DNA from: Stenogyne calaminthoides
Lineage: Eukaryota; Streptophyta; Magnoliopsida; Lamiales; Lamiaceae
Assembly (NCBI GenBank): GCA_037126765.1
Contig: JBBCBC010000022.1
Coordinates: 21,729,758 to 21,793,757 of the forward strand
Reading direction: 5' to 3'
Length of the DNA: 64,000 nucleotides
Both the position numbers and the translations under genes were made by a program. Shown one piece after another: positions 25,131 through 36,337 of the stretch (position 1 is the stretch's first letter; each line of letters begins with the position of its first letter). The notes under the pieces are model-generated. The model saw nothing but the letters and a program-made list of their open reading frames with translations. It was not told where the DNA came from and did not search any database.

Positions 25131-25579
25131 ATAGAACTAGCTACAGATGCCTATAGGAAAGACAATATGAAGACTGTTTCTCAAGACAATGTATCTTAAA
25201 GTATTAAACCTAAAAGCATACCTAACTATACTTAATCTACATTCATTTTAATTTTCTAATGTATTCTAATGTACCATCATTAATCATCTAATTAAAGAAA
25301 CACACTATTCATTCATCAAATTAATAACCAAAATATATCCTAATGTATTAATCCTAATTTATGTTTAAATTAATCCTCACACAAGCATATAAACACCTTG
25401 AGTGCATCAATTGTTCATCTCTAAAATTAGTATAAAAAAATCAAGTCAAGCCACACAATATATATTCATCTCTAACTCTAACAAAAATTAATTCAAGCCA
25501 CTAACAACAATTAATCCAAGCTAGCTACTAACAACAATATAATTAAATCAACATTAATCACACACTAACAACAATACTT

Positions 25580-25970
25580 TTGAATGAGACAACTAATACC
25601 TTTGAATGAAACGTCTAATACTTTTTAATGAAACAACTAATACCTTTAAATGGAACACCTAATACTTTTAAATGCTTTGAATGGAACACCTAATACTTTA
25701 AAGTTTAAATGCCTTAAATGAAACACCTAATACTTTTTTAATGAAACAACTAATACCTTTGAATAAACACCTAATACTTTATTATGAAACAACTAATACC
25801 TTTGAATGAAACAACTAATACCTTTGAATGAAACAACTAATATCTTTGAATGAAACACCTAATACTTTTTTATGAAACAACTAATACCTTTTAATGAAAC
25901 ATCTAATACTTTTTAATGAAAAAACTAATACCTTTAAATGAAACAACTAATACTTTTGAGTGAAACAACA
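25580..25970. repeat. Minisatellite of about 22 bases upstream of the CACTA#1 transposase
   Basis: About sixteen imperfect units of the form AATGAAACAACTAATACCTTTG, with variants ending CTAATACTTTTT, run without interruption. The array starts about 450 bases upstream of the transposase ATG on the minus strand. It would lie in the promoter, leader or a leader intron. Confidence 0.8.
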
Positions 25971-26098
25971 CACAAAAAATACACACATTTTCAAGAGCAT
26001 TAATCATATCCCAAAAACTAAACTAAACAATCTAACAAAAATTAATTCAAGCCACTAAAAATAATTAATCCCACACTAACAACAATTAATCCTAAACA

Positions 26099-26250
26099 TA
26101 TATATATTCCAACAATTAATCCCAAACATATATAAACACATTTATATATATATCCTAAACATATATATATATATATATATATACATATTGTAATTAATAT
26201 ATATATACAAAATAACATATATATATATACAAATATATATATAAAAAATA
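26099..26250. repeat. TA-rich microsatellite cluster
   Basis: Several runs of TATATATA broken by AAACA and ACAAA spacers. No coding sense. Confidence 0.8.
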
Positions 26251-26274
26251 CCTATATATTCTCTCCTGACGGCA

Positions 26275-26576
26275 AGCACTTTAGGGGATGACTGATGAAG
26301 GCGGACGGCAATTTGGGCGGTAGAGGGGGCCACGAGGAGGGAGAGGGAGGGAGGAGGGCCTTGGCCGACAGAGACGATTTGGGGGAGAGGGAGGACCAAG
26401 GACGGAGACAGAGGCGATTTATGGACAATGTGGGTTGGAGGAGGAGGGTGACGGCGCGATTTGTGGGAGAGGGAGGAGCTACGGGGACGGTGGCAATTTT
26501 GGGGAAAAGGAGGAGGAAGACCAAATTGGGGGGAAATGAGGGGGACGCGATTTCGGTCTCAGATAAAATCGACTTC
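26275..26576. other. Purine-rich, GC-rich patch in CACTA#1
   Basis: A strongly G/A-skewed stretch (plus strand) in otherwise AT-rich DNA, with phrases like GGGAGAGGGAGGGAGGAGGG. Both-strand open frames here arise from the skew. I see no protein motif. Confidence 0.55.
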
Positions 26577-26760
26577 CTTGAAGAGCGGTTCAGGACCGCT
26601 CTCCCTTGCAGAGCGGTTCTGAACCGCATTCCAAGCATCTTGCAGAGCGGTTCGAAACCGCTCTCCCTTGGAGAGCGGTTTCGAACCGCATTTTAATTTT
26701 TTTTTATTTTTTTTATTAAAAACCGCTCTCCAAGCTCGGTTTTGGAGAGCTCTTTTTTAA
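26577..26760. repeat. Array of AGAGCGGTT/AACCGCTCT hairpins
   Basis: Four short palindromes follow one another: AGAGCGGTTCAGGACCGCTCT (26,582-26,602, given as arms AGAGCGGT and ACCGCTCT), then near 26,610-26,629, 26,644-26,664 and 26,672-26,690. More AACCGCTCTCC and GGTTTTGGAGAG sequence follows a T/A tract. Each can fold on itself. The array lies inside CACTA#1, upstream of its transposase, and its motif differs from the subterminal GCGACGG motif. Confidence 0.7.
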
Positions 26761-27006
26761 AAGGATTTTCAAGTGGAGTTGTCCAAGCTCAAATGTGTAG
26801 TAGTGCATCTAAATAAAATATGATATATTATAAATTAATTAAATTATATATAATACAACTAAATATAAATAAATAAAAGGAAAAAAATTAAAGTATTTAC
26901 TGCTATATCGAAGAAAACAAATGAAATTGATTCGTTTGCGTACACAACTCGTTCCTTTCTGATGAAATTGATTGACTATTGTGTTGGCCTCAGGGGTATT
27001 TATAAT

Positions 27007-27310
27007 ATTGGATTTAGCGACGGATTTCACATATCCGTCGATAAAGAGGGCCTAATAAATGATAGCGGCGCCTAACGAGCGGGGCTCTTCGTTTTCTGCA
27101 CCATTTAGCAATGAATTTTAAAATTCCATCGCTAAGACCGTCACTAAAACCGACGATTCGAATTAACCGTGGCTCGAACCGTCGTATTCATCGACGGTTT
27201 GATTTTCCGTCTCTAAGAATGGTGAATTTGACCATTTGACTATATCCGCTGCTAAATCCGTCGCAAGTAACTACGGTATAAATATTCGTCGCTAATTTCC
27301 GTCGTTAAAC
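27007..27310. repeat. CACTA#1 subterminal repeats, right end
   Basis: TTTAGCGACGGATTT, ATCCGTCGATAAA, CCATCGCTAAGACCGTCACT, TTCGTCGCTAATTTCCGTCG and similar motifs occur in both orientations within 300 bases of the GTAGTG terminus. They match those of the left end. Confidence 0.75.
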
Positions 27311-27330
27311 ACCGTTTTTTTTTTGTAGTG

Positions 27331-27600
27331 ATAAAAAAAATAAGTTAAGTCTTGTATACATTCAGAAGCAGTGAGGGATAACTTCTCCCACATTGCATTG
27401 ATTTCATCGGCCATGGTTGTGAAAGGAATATTCAGAAAACGTGATTGAAAGACGATGATAGGAATCCACAAACGTGAATAGAAGACAATGAAAGGATCCC
27501 AAATTTCTATGGAATAAATAATGATTGGGCAGAAAAGGGACGCACGTCAGAAAGCAGTGCCACAATATTTCACCAAAAACCCTAACCCTAGTGAGAGAAT
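27331..27600 (-). pseudogene. N-terminal fragment of a plant DUF4283-like gene or LINE ORF1, cut by CACTA#1
   Basis: On the minus strand an ATG at 27,414-27,412 opens a frame beginning MADEINAMWEKLSLTASE. It runs about 28 codons into the CACTA#1 terminus. Upstream, at about 27,575-27,600, TAGGGTTAGGGTTTTTGG gives a telo-box-rich leader like that of the LINE at 5,340. Plant zinc-knuckle DUF4283 proteins often start with a comparable MAD...LSL sequence, but the fragment is too short to be certain. The remainder of the gene is not seen at the other end of CACTA#1, where copia B's LTR lies. Confidence 0.4.
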
Positions 27601-27773
27601 TTTTTGGGAGCAGTTTCTATTTTTGTTTAATAACTCTCTTTAATAAGTAGTATTATATTTTTCAATGTAATTTATACATGATGTTATATTAGTACATGAA
27701 TTTGATAAAAATATTTTATATAAAACCATGTTTATATAATTGGAACACTTAAAAAAAATAGTTCATGTCTTGT

Positions 27774-27979
27774 ATGCATCCAGGTGCACTATACACTCAT
27801 AGTGCATTTTAGAAATATGCAACTTGTTATACTGAAAGATGCAATTTATTTACACTGAACCATGTATTAATATGAAAAAAAAAATTGCATGGTTCACTAT
27901 AAACAAGTTATATCTTTTATTATAACAAAATTGTACGTTTTTAAAATGCATTATGCGTGCACGGTGCACCTGGATGCAT
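27774..27979. mobile_element. Foldback MITE with imperfect 40-base inverted ends
   Basis: The left end ATGCATCCAGGTGCACTATA pairs with the right end GGTGCACCTGGATGCAT. The pairing continues inward (CATAGTGCATTTTA against AAAATGCATTATG). The element is about 206 bases and noncoding. Confidence 0.65.
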
Positions 27980-28164
27980 ATGAGACCTACTCAAAAAATA
28001 TAAATTTATATAATTAGAACTAAGGGAATAATTAACTAATTTGTGCACCTAAGTATTCAGTTCCAATTTCTAAAGGAGAAGGTCTTGTGTGAAATATTGC
28101 ACATTAGTGTTATGTGCAATACAACATAAATAAGACAAAAATGGTCAAAATTCGCGGGTCAACA

Positions 28165-28184
28165 GGGGGCGGGGTCGGGTCGGG
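28165..28184 (+). other. Predicted G-quadruplex motif
   Basis: GGGGGCGGGGTCGGGTCGGG has four G runs of at least three with 1-2 base loops, in otherwise AT-rich surroundings. This is sequence potential only. Confidence 0.5.
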
Positions 28185-28257
28185 CGCAGGCAGCGGGCAT
28201 TAGGCTTTAGGTTGGCGAGATCGAATATGTATTTATAGAAGGATATCTTTATCAAAT

Positions 28258-28385
28258 ATGTGTTGTAGCCTAGTGGTTCAAGTTCATTGTTAATGAATTT
28301 GGTCGCGGGTTCGATTCCTACTGAACACATAATTATTATTATTTTTGTCAAGTTTTTTGTGTAACTACATCTATGTAGTAATTTT
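28258..28385 (+). mobile_element. tRNA-related SINE-like sequence
   Basis: TAGCCTAGTGG (28,266-28,276) fits a pol III A box and GGTTCGATTCC (28,308-28,318) is a perfect B box, at tRNA-like spacing. The acceptor arms do not pair, so it is not a functional tRNA. A T-rich tail with ATTATTATTATTTTT follows, as in plant SINEs. Confidence 0.5.
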
Positions 28386-28424
28386 ACTACATTGTTATAT
28401 TGAAAAAACTTCATATCTTACGTA

Positions 28425-28560
28425 ACACGTAATAAAACATATCGTAACACATAAATATTCATAAGGTAACATGGGTCACAAGGTAACACATTATTGTTCA
28501 TATGGTAACACATGAGTATTCACATAGTATTACGACGATTTATGAACAGTGTTACATATT
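28425..28560. repeat. Inverted GTAACAC repeats facing the 125-bp array
   Basis: Phrases such as GTAACACATAAATATTCATA and CATATGGTAACACATGAGT are reverse complements of the ACTCATGTGTTAC/GTGTTACCATATG phrases of the array that follows. The pair could form a large stem. Confidence 0.55.
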
Positions 28561-28571
28561 ACTAAAAAAAT

Positions 28572-28940
28572 ATGTGTTACTACATGAACAAAAAGTGTTA
28601 CCCTATGAAGAAAAACGTGTTACCACATGAACAAAAACCAAAGATAAGTGCGAAAAAGAAATCCCCAAATCAAAATTACAGATTTATAGAACAACTTGAT
28701 GTGTTACTACATGAACAAAATGAGTGTTACCATATGAGCAAAAAGAGTGTTACCACATGAACAAAACAAGAAAGCGAAAAAGAAATCCCCAGTCCAAAAT
28801 TACAGATTTAAAGAACAACTTGATGTGTTACTACATGAACAAAATGAGTGTTACCATATGATTAAAAGAGTGTTACTACATGAACAAAACCAGTAAAAAC
28901 GCAAAAAAATCATCAGTCTAAAATTATAGATTTACAGAAC
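28572..28940. repeat. 125-bp tandem repeat, three units
   Basis: Units begin about 28,572, 28,699 and 28,823. Each holds TGTTACTACATGAACAAAA, a TGTTACC(A/C)TATGA phrase, a second CATGAACAAAA, an A-rich middle and AAAATTACAGATTTA. The duplicated 10.8 kb block starts inside the second unit as far as the window shows. Confidence 0.75.
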
Positions 28941-30527
28941 AGCGTGAAAAATAGTGCAGAATGATCTGAATTTCTGCACACACTTTGTGTTGAGGAGTAA
29001 TTCAAACACCACACACATATTCTTTTTTCTTCTCACAGAATCCACATCAAAAACTAAATTGAACAATCTGACTTTATTCAGTGATCGGAGCGAATTTAAG
29101 AAAATTAAATTGGACAAGAAATTAGGGCACAACAAATAAGAAGAACCCGTGAGATCCGCCAACAATCTGAAGAGAAGAGGAAGAAGAAGAAACCTAATAG
29201 CGTCCGTGTTGCGCGACGCGAAGAAGATGAAGAAAGTCCATTAAATTTCACCAAAGAATCTGCTTAACCCGGCCCCTCTTGACCCACGAGAAAAAAAAAT
29301 AAAAAAAAGGTTCAATTGCACATATCACTTATATGCAATATTGCATATAAGTTTTTGTCTTTCTAAAGCTGGACCGCATGAAGAACGGAGAGAATAGTTA
29401 TAGATAAGAAGCAACAATCTTTATTAAATGTTGGAACTGAAATTCAAATCAGTCCAATTCTTCTTTTAATATAGTTAAGATGCAACCATCTTTATTAAAT
29501 GTTGGAATTGAAATCTAAATTCTGAATCTCTTTATAATTCAAGATTTATCACCAACATTGACTTGGAATATCTCCATCATTCAATTAAGAACGACGCTCG
29601 ATCCGAAGTCAAGGTGCTAAGCATCTCGATCAACATTTTTATCCCTAAGACGTTTTTTTGCATATTCCATGGTGTTCTATATAGAGAAAAAGAATGATAT
29701 TCGATGCGATCAAGATGCGAAACCCCTTTTATTGACGTTTTTTTTCCAAATGTGTTCATCACAATCAGATTTTTCATCAAGTTCATCCCGGGAATCCAAA
29801 AAAAAAAATCTTTTAATAAAAAACAAGGCATCTAGTCCACAAGTTAACATTATAAATTCCCGAATTCAAGCTCGAATAAAATGAAGAGGAAAATTTTGCC
29901 CTCAAAGTCATATATTACATGTCTTATGGGGTTTCAATTCAACCATGCCTTTTAGCAAAAAATATGATTCGAATAGAAAGTTATAGATTTGTCTATATAT
30001 GTATGAGATTGTCTCACCCAATCCCTTCATTAAATGTTTGGTTATATTTAATATTGTGATAGTCAAAGTTTTCAAAATCAATATTTAAGCAAACATGAAA
30101 CTTTTGGAGATATCAACACATAAGATTAAAATAATTCGCGCATAAGATGAAGATGAAGATTTTGCCCGCAAAGCCATATATTACATGATCCATGGGGCTC
30201 CAATTCAATCATATTTAAAGAAAAATATAATTTAAATACAAGATTAGAGATTTATCTCATCTATGTGATTGTCTCACTCAACTCCTTATTCCTTCATTAA
30301 CCATTTGGTGATAATTAATATTGTCATGGTCAAACTTTTCAAACTCTAGATTTAAGCAAACATGTAACTATTTGAGATATCAATACATAAGATTAAAATA
30401 ATTCTGCAAACCGCACCTAACAAAATGAATGCAGAGGCAGCACGTAAACTATCTAAACATCCTATTATACAAAATTTATCGGTTAAACTTATTTTAAATA
30501 TCTTATAAACTCTAACAATCTTATATG
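28941..30527. other. AT-rich noncoding DNA, copy of 206-1,802
   Basis: Collinear with the left copy. Small indels change the short chance frames, which argues against coding. Confidence 0.6.
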
Positions 30528-30799
30528 CTCCCTCTGTTTTATTATAAATTTCTCTCTTTTCTTTTTATCTGTCTCACAATACATTTTTTTCTATAAATAG
30601 AAAAAATAATTTCACTACTCACAACTTTTTATCATTACTTTCACACAATATTACAAAAATGTCACTCATTATTCCACTCGTTACTCCACATATCTTTTTC
30701 CTCTCTCCCACTACCCACAACTACCCTCCACTTTTATTATTTTATTATTAATCCTTAAATAAATAAAAAAATAGAAAACTTATACCGGGACGGAGGAAG
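30528..30799. mobile_element. Stowaway-like MITE (right copy)
   Basis: Ends CTCCCTCTGTTTTATT and CCGGGACGGAGGAAG, flanked on the right by TA; partner of 1,803-2,075. Confidence 0.75.
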
Positions 30800-32934
30800 T
30801 ATTATTTTAAGAGCTTACAAGATATAATTTTTAAGTTGCTTATAATTATTAAAGTGTTTAACTAATAAAATTTATAAGTTCTTTGATAATTTAAGAATTT
30901 TTTTTTTCCAATTCTAATTCTAATATAAAATAAATAATTATTTTTTATTTTTATATATTGAGATGATCGAGCTGAGTTCGGGCAGGGCTGATTTCGGGCT
31001 TGGCTGGGGTCAAGTCGGGGTGAATTCGGGCCGTGTTAGGATTGTGGTGATGGGATGTGGTAGAGCTTATACAATTTTAATAAAATAAGTTGAGATATTC
31101 TAATTTATTATTATTTAGAATTTATAAGTTTTAAAAAAATTATTTTAAAATTTTATAAAATATTAAACATCTTATTTTATCAAATACAATTAAAATTTAA
31201 AAATTTATAAACTTTTAAATAAATTTATAAGATATTTTAAAGAGTTAGCTGAGTCGTACAGACTCTTACTTCAACAAATTTCAAGCCACAAAATTGTTTA
31301 GTTGTAGACAAATTTTAGAGTTGTGTACCCCTCACCAAATCTCGTAACCTCATAGAGTGTGTGCCAGCCAATGTTGTCTCCTATTTTAGGCTTTTAGCCC
31401 AAATTTTAATAATTGATCTATTTGATCATTTTTTGCTCATCAATCAACCAAAGTCAGAAGGAAAAAAAAAAAAAAAAAGCCTCCACCCACACGAGCAGCA
31501 GATACACAAATTTTTATAAGTAAATAAAACTTAGTAGAATACAATATTGTTAATAATCATACTTTTGAGTGGTATAATATTCTATTAGCTATACCACTGC
31601 GGATCCTAGGATAATTGGGGGATTAAGAACTTTAAAATGGGGTCTTTTTTCCTCACATTTTATGCGAACTAAAATGTAAAATAAAATAAATTTTTAAATA
31701 TTAATAATATAAATCTACAAAATATTCTATTAACCTTAAAATAATGCATACAATCATGCCCCAAATAATTACATTTATGCAACTCGTCTAACAATTTTTC
31801 CAATAAAAATATTAATCAAATAAAAAAAATCAAGTTCCTTAATATTAGGAAAACCGTGCTCTCAATATTTTTTTTCCATTCTTTTCTTCTTTTGATTTTT
31901 CTCTTAAGTTTTTTCTTCTCTTCCTCTTGTTGGTTGATCCGTCTTGCTGGCATAGCGTCTTCTGATATTTTGGGACTATTTGCCTTTTTCTCCTTCTTTT
32001 CCTTACTTAAATTAGGATGTTGATTGTTTTTTCATTTCATTTGGGCTTTATTCGGGTGATTAGACTTTTTATAGTTTTATTGGATTAACAAAAAGAAAAA
32101 GAAATTTGTTTCTCAAAATAAATTGCCGGTTGATTCTATTATGTTATTTTAATTTTTTGTTTATTATGTGATATAAAAATAGGTTAAAAAATATTAGATT
32201 TTGTAACAAAAATAATTCGAACATGGATGAAAAACATACAATATATAAGAATTAATCAATAAACTAAATTACCATCTTTATATATATATTTATTTTATTT
32301 AACATATGTGTATATATATGGTACCGGAAAAATGGGCCTTAAAAATTTGATATACTTTTGGGTCTGAACTGATCCGTTCATTGGCCTCATAGATGGCCCT
32401 GCCCTGCCTCACGTGAAATACAACATCTCCTGTCAAACTTATTTACAAGATAAAATTAATATCATTACACTTATAAATTAATAATATTATTCTTATTTAA
32501 TACAATAATATTTATTGTTGATGGGGGTTTTAGTTTCAATTATAATATGATATTTTGAAATTTTACTTTTTCATATCAAAGTCGAGTTACACCTAATTTA
32601 TGTCTTATCATCATACGAAAAATCAGTAAAAATAAAATATCAAATAATTTAATTTGATGTTTGATTGTGATACACACGTTGAAAGGGTCCATTGGATATT
32701 ATTTGGGGTAAAGGGTTGGACAAGCATTGAAGATATGCCCACGTGAGAATGCGACATGTGGGCCACGCCTGTCTTTCACTTCATACGTTAATAATAATAA
32801 ACACCATGGAAGGACAAAATTTGCCCATTCTCGTAAATTTTAGGTCCACCTACACATATATTTTAACTAAATATTAGCTTGTCAGGGTTGTTTATTTGCT
32901 TTAACGGGTTGAATGGCATAATTTATGCGTCGTC
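30800..32934. other. AT-rich noncoding DNA, copy of 2,076-4,239
   Basis: No recognised feature. It differs from the left copy by small indels, including loss of about 19 bases near 32,495 and a shorter TA run near 32,280. Confidence 0.6.
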
Positions 32935-33140
32935 CATTCATACTAAATTTTAAAATTATATAATTTATTATATTAAAAAGTATAATTTTTTTATATTAAA
33001 TCGTAAAATTATTAATATAAAAAAATAATTGTACAATTCATTATAAATATATTGTACTTTTTATTTTTTCAGTATAATAAATTATGCAATTCTAAAATAC
33101 ACTATAAATGTACGATGCATTTGAGTGTACATAAGTTCTA
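32935..33140. repeat. AT-rich foldback sequence (right copy)
   Basis: Partner of 4,240-4,440 with the same nested inverted arms and a few substitutions, including ones that shorten the inner stem. Confidence 0.45.
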
Positions 33141-33179
33141 CTCTAATTCATCACTTGTTTAACAGGACTTGATTGATTA

Positions 33180-33352
33180 AAATTAGCGACACAAATAACT
33201 CATCGCTAATTAGCAGTCTACTTAAATCCGTCGTTTGGTCGATTAAAACGATTATTAATATCTATCATTAAATTCGTCATTGCATTTGTAGTTGGATCAA
33301 TTCGTCCTTAATTTTCGTCACTACATAACGTGTTTTTTTTTTTTCTATAGTG
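33180..33352. mobile_element. CACTA-type terminus (right copy)
   Basis: Ends TTTTTCTATAGTG at 33,352 with TTAGCGACAC, ATCGCTAATTAGC and CCGTCG motifs behind it; partner of 4,480-4,653. Confidence 0.5.
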
Positions 33353-33626
33353 TGAGATTAATTGTAGATAAAGTTGTATTTATTTAGAGAAAGTTAAGAA
33401 TGGCTAGTTCTCAAACTTAAAAATGATTAATTTAATCATTTGATAAAATTTGCGAACACCTCAAAATTTAATTTGGAGGACCAAAAATGATTTAAATAAC
33501 TTTACTTTAAAGAGTTTTGAAAAACGCCCGTACGTAGATAATTTATTTTTTCCGAACCATCCGTACGTATATAATTTAAGTGAGCATGTTTGGCTCAACC
33601 CTCTAAGCCAACTTATAAGTTATTTG

Positions 33627-33896
33627 CTCCATCTGTCCTAATTTTGATTGTCCACTTTTCATAAATAATCATCCTAATTTTGTTTGATAATTTCTTTAAA
33701 AGGAAATAAAACAACTTTCAATATTATTTAATACTATTATTTCTCTCCACCAAATCCATTTTACACCATTTAATACTATTATTTCCCCCCACCAAACCCA
33801 CTTTACCCACTTTACACAATTTAATACTATTATCTTCTACTTTTCTTAATCTCCGTGTCTACAGTAACCGGATAATAAAAAATAGGACGAAGAGAG
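33627..33896. mobile_element. Second Stowaway-like MITE (right copy)
   Basis: Left end CTCCATCTGTCCTAATTTT, right end AATAGGACGAAGAGAG followed by TA. The left end is closer to the Stowaway consensus than in the partner at 4,927. Confidence 0.6.
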
Positions 33897-34029
33897 TATA
33901 ATTTTATAAGCTCCCTAAATTTGCTTGGTTAAAATAAGATGTTGAATATCTGATAAAATTTTAAAATAAGCTCTAGAGTTTGTAAACTAAAAAAAAATAG
34001 GTTGGAATAAAAGTCATTTTTTTTTGGCA

Positions 34030-34331
34030 GAGTTTTTCTCCTGTGAGATTAGGGTTTCTCTCTTGTGAGATTAGGGTTTCTCAATTCCTGTGAGATTTAG
34101 GTCTAGGTTTCACGACCAGGGGCTCCCATCGTGTCAATCCAGCAGCAAACTTTGTTTCTAGTCTTATCAACCATGTTTTGTGCTTCTTTCGTTTGGTCTC
34201 CTGTTTTTCTTTCGCTTCGAGCATTTGTCGCCGCCAAGTCCCGGGAGATAGTGTTAACTTGTTTTCAGTTTTTGTCTTTTTGTGTGTAGGTCCCACAACG
34301 CACCGATATCTCCAGATTACGACTAGTTGTG
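34030..34331 (+). promoter_or_regulatory. LINE 5' leader (right copy)
   Basis: Same GTGAGATTAGGGTTT repeats and pyrimidine-rich leader as at 5,330-5,632, directly before the ATG at 34,332. Confidence 0.4.
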
Positions 34332-35018
34332 ATGGCTACGAGAACGGGGGGTAACGGTGATGATGAGGACATTCTGGATTTAGGGGCTATGTTAGCGGAG
34401 AGGAGAAAAGATATATCGAATCTGGTGTGTCTAATGGGGAAAATCTGGGGCGATAGACCGGCGAACACTTTTGTTGTGATTGACATGATGACGAAGGCAT
34501 TTCTGCCAAATCGTAAGGTGTCTGCTCGTGATTGCGGTAATGGCATGATACTTTTCTCCTTCTATTGCAATGCTGATCGGGAATGGGTACTACGCAACCA
34601 ACCATGGCATTTCAATGATCTGTTGTTTGCAATAAAACTCTTGAATGAAGAGGAACAACCATCAACGATACAAATCACGATCTCATCATTCTGGGTCAGG
34701 GTACACAACCTCCTAATTGATTGCCGATCGGAGGAGATCATCAAAGCAATAGCGAGCAAAATGGGGGTTTTAGAATGCTATGATAAACCTTCGAACGATG
34801 ATCTCTCAGAATTCGCTCGATTCAAAGTGAAATCAACATCGCCAAACCGGCCGCTACAAGGCATCAAGGTAAAATTGGGAGAATCAAGAATGCGGATCCC
34901 ATTCTCATACGAATCCCTTCCGATGTTCTGCTACAATTGCGGTACCATTGGACACTTCGTTAAAACCTGTATGACATCTGAGCGGGATGATGTCATGAAC
35001 ACTACAAAATACATCTAA
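34332..35018 (+). pseudogene. LINE ORF1-like protein (right copy), cut by CACTA#2
   Basis: The same DUF4283 plus CCHC protein as 5,633-6,319. It has a handful of amino-acid differences and one local frame excursion around residues 165-175, where compensating indels change the residues after RFKV. The knuckle CYNCGTIGHFVKTC is intact. CACTACAAAA begins at 35,000 and supplies the last codons and the stop. The compensated indels keep the frame open in both copies. This is compatible with shared descent from one already truncated locus. Confidence 0.8.
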
Positions 35019-35339
35019 TTTAAAGAGGGCCTTAAAGAGGGTTTTAACGAGGGAAATGGGTTTAGGGAGGGCTTTAACGAGGGAATAAATCCCTCGTTAA
35101 AGTGCTTGTCGGCAACATTTTAACGAGGGAAAAAAATACCTAGGCAAATAGCGAGGCTTTGGCGAGGGCCTAACACATGTCAGTTTAACGAGGGCCTGCA
35201 GCCCTCGCCTTTTCCCCGACAAAAGTACCCTCGGCATGTCCCTCATAAAATTTAACAAGGGGGACGTGGCCCTCCCGTATTAGGCGAGCACTTTGCCGAG
35301 GGAAAATGCTCTCACAAATTTATTTCGCATTTTAAAAAT

Positions 35340-35535
35340 ATTACGCTGTGTTTCGAGCTCTGGGTTGGTGAGGCTCGAAAGTGCACCCACGAACCAATGG
35401 GACATGAGCCCCCCATCAGAAGGGCAAGATATATATGGGTGAAATTCACCCCCCGTGTGATTCGAACACGTGACCTCCTAGTATATGGAGGCCTTACGTG
35501 TATCACCTAACCATTTGGGCTAGGAGAGTTATTCA
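35340..35535 (-). mobile_element. SINE-like sequence inside CACTA#2 (right copy)
   Basis: Same A-box/B-box-like pair on the minus strand as at 6,640-6,835. The segment upstream of the B box has diverged between copies more than its surroundings. Confidence 0.4.
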
Positions 35536-36337
35536 TTAGGAATATATTTTTAATTGTATATGTATTATATATTGTGTTTTATTAATTTTTTTTCTTCTAT
35601 CATTTAATCTAATGGTTTGTCATGCACATATACTTTTATTTAGTTAAAATATTTATAATAAAATTCTGAAATAAATAATTTATATTCTTTTGCATCATTT
35701 ATTATTTTGAGTACATTTATATATATAGTTTATTAATTATTTTTATTAAAATATTTTCAATAAAATTTTAAAATAATTAGTTTTATACTCTTTTCACTAT
35801 TTATTATTATGAATACATTTATATATATACTTATATTAATTATTTTTATTAAAATGTTTTCAATAAAATTTCAAATAATTAGTTTTATATTCTTTTTCAC
35901 TGTACTAACAAGTGTACAATAAATACAATTCGAATACGTTTGAATTAAACTATTTTCAATAAAAAATTTAAATAATCATCCTTACATAGTATTTTCTTAT
36001 ACATGTATATGATCATTATTTTTTAAATATTTTTAATAAAATTGCAAAATTATTACTTTTGTATTAATTTTCACTATTTACTAACACGTGTAGATATATA
36101 TATATATATATACATGCACCTATAATAAATTTTTTTAATAAAATTTTAAAGTATTCTCACAAACTAATAGTAGAGATTAATTAATCAACAATATTCATAA
36201 CAAATAAATATAAAACACACATGTGGCGTTCAAATATTCTAAAATAAAACATAACAAAATATGTGGCGTTCGAAATAAACATAAAACATAACAAAATATT
36301 CAGTCAAATATTTAATGCATAACACACACACAAATGT

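Larger units (their letters stand above)
21070..27330 (-). mobile_element. CACTA#1 transposon with TNP2-type transposase
   Basis: The right terminus is TTTTTTTTTTGTAGTG ending at 27,330, the inverse of CACTACAAAA. Both ends carry repeated GCGACGG/CCGTCGC motifs (21,180-21,320 and 27,007-27,310), and a minus-strand transposase sits between. The left terminus is less clear: CACTTCAAAAAC at 21,070 is a one-base variant of the motif, and flanking triplets ATG and ATA do not match exactly. The transposase start lies about 2.2 kb inside the right end. That space is taken by a minisatellite, TA repeats and a GC-rich hairpin array. Copia B ends 57 bases to the left. Confidence 0.75.

Noticed and set aside
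25580..25970. CRISPR-like or centromeric satellite array
   Set aside because: Imperfect 22-base head-to-tail units with no spacers and far too short for a centromeric satellite; it fits a minisatellite inside CACTA#1.
26252..26696. Opposing 128- and 133-codon frames in the purine-rich block
   Set aside because: Produced by strand-skewed low-complexity sequence and by the palindromic array; no protein features.
28266..28325. Possible functional tRNA gene
   Set aside because: A and B boxes are present, but the acceptor and anticodon stems do not pair convincingly.
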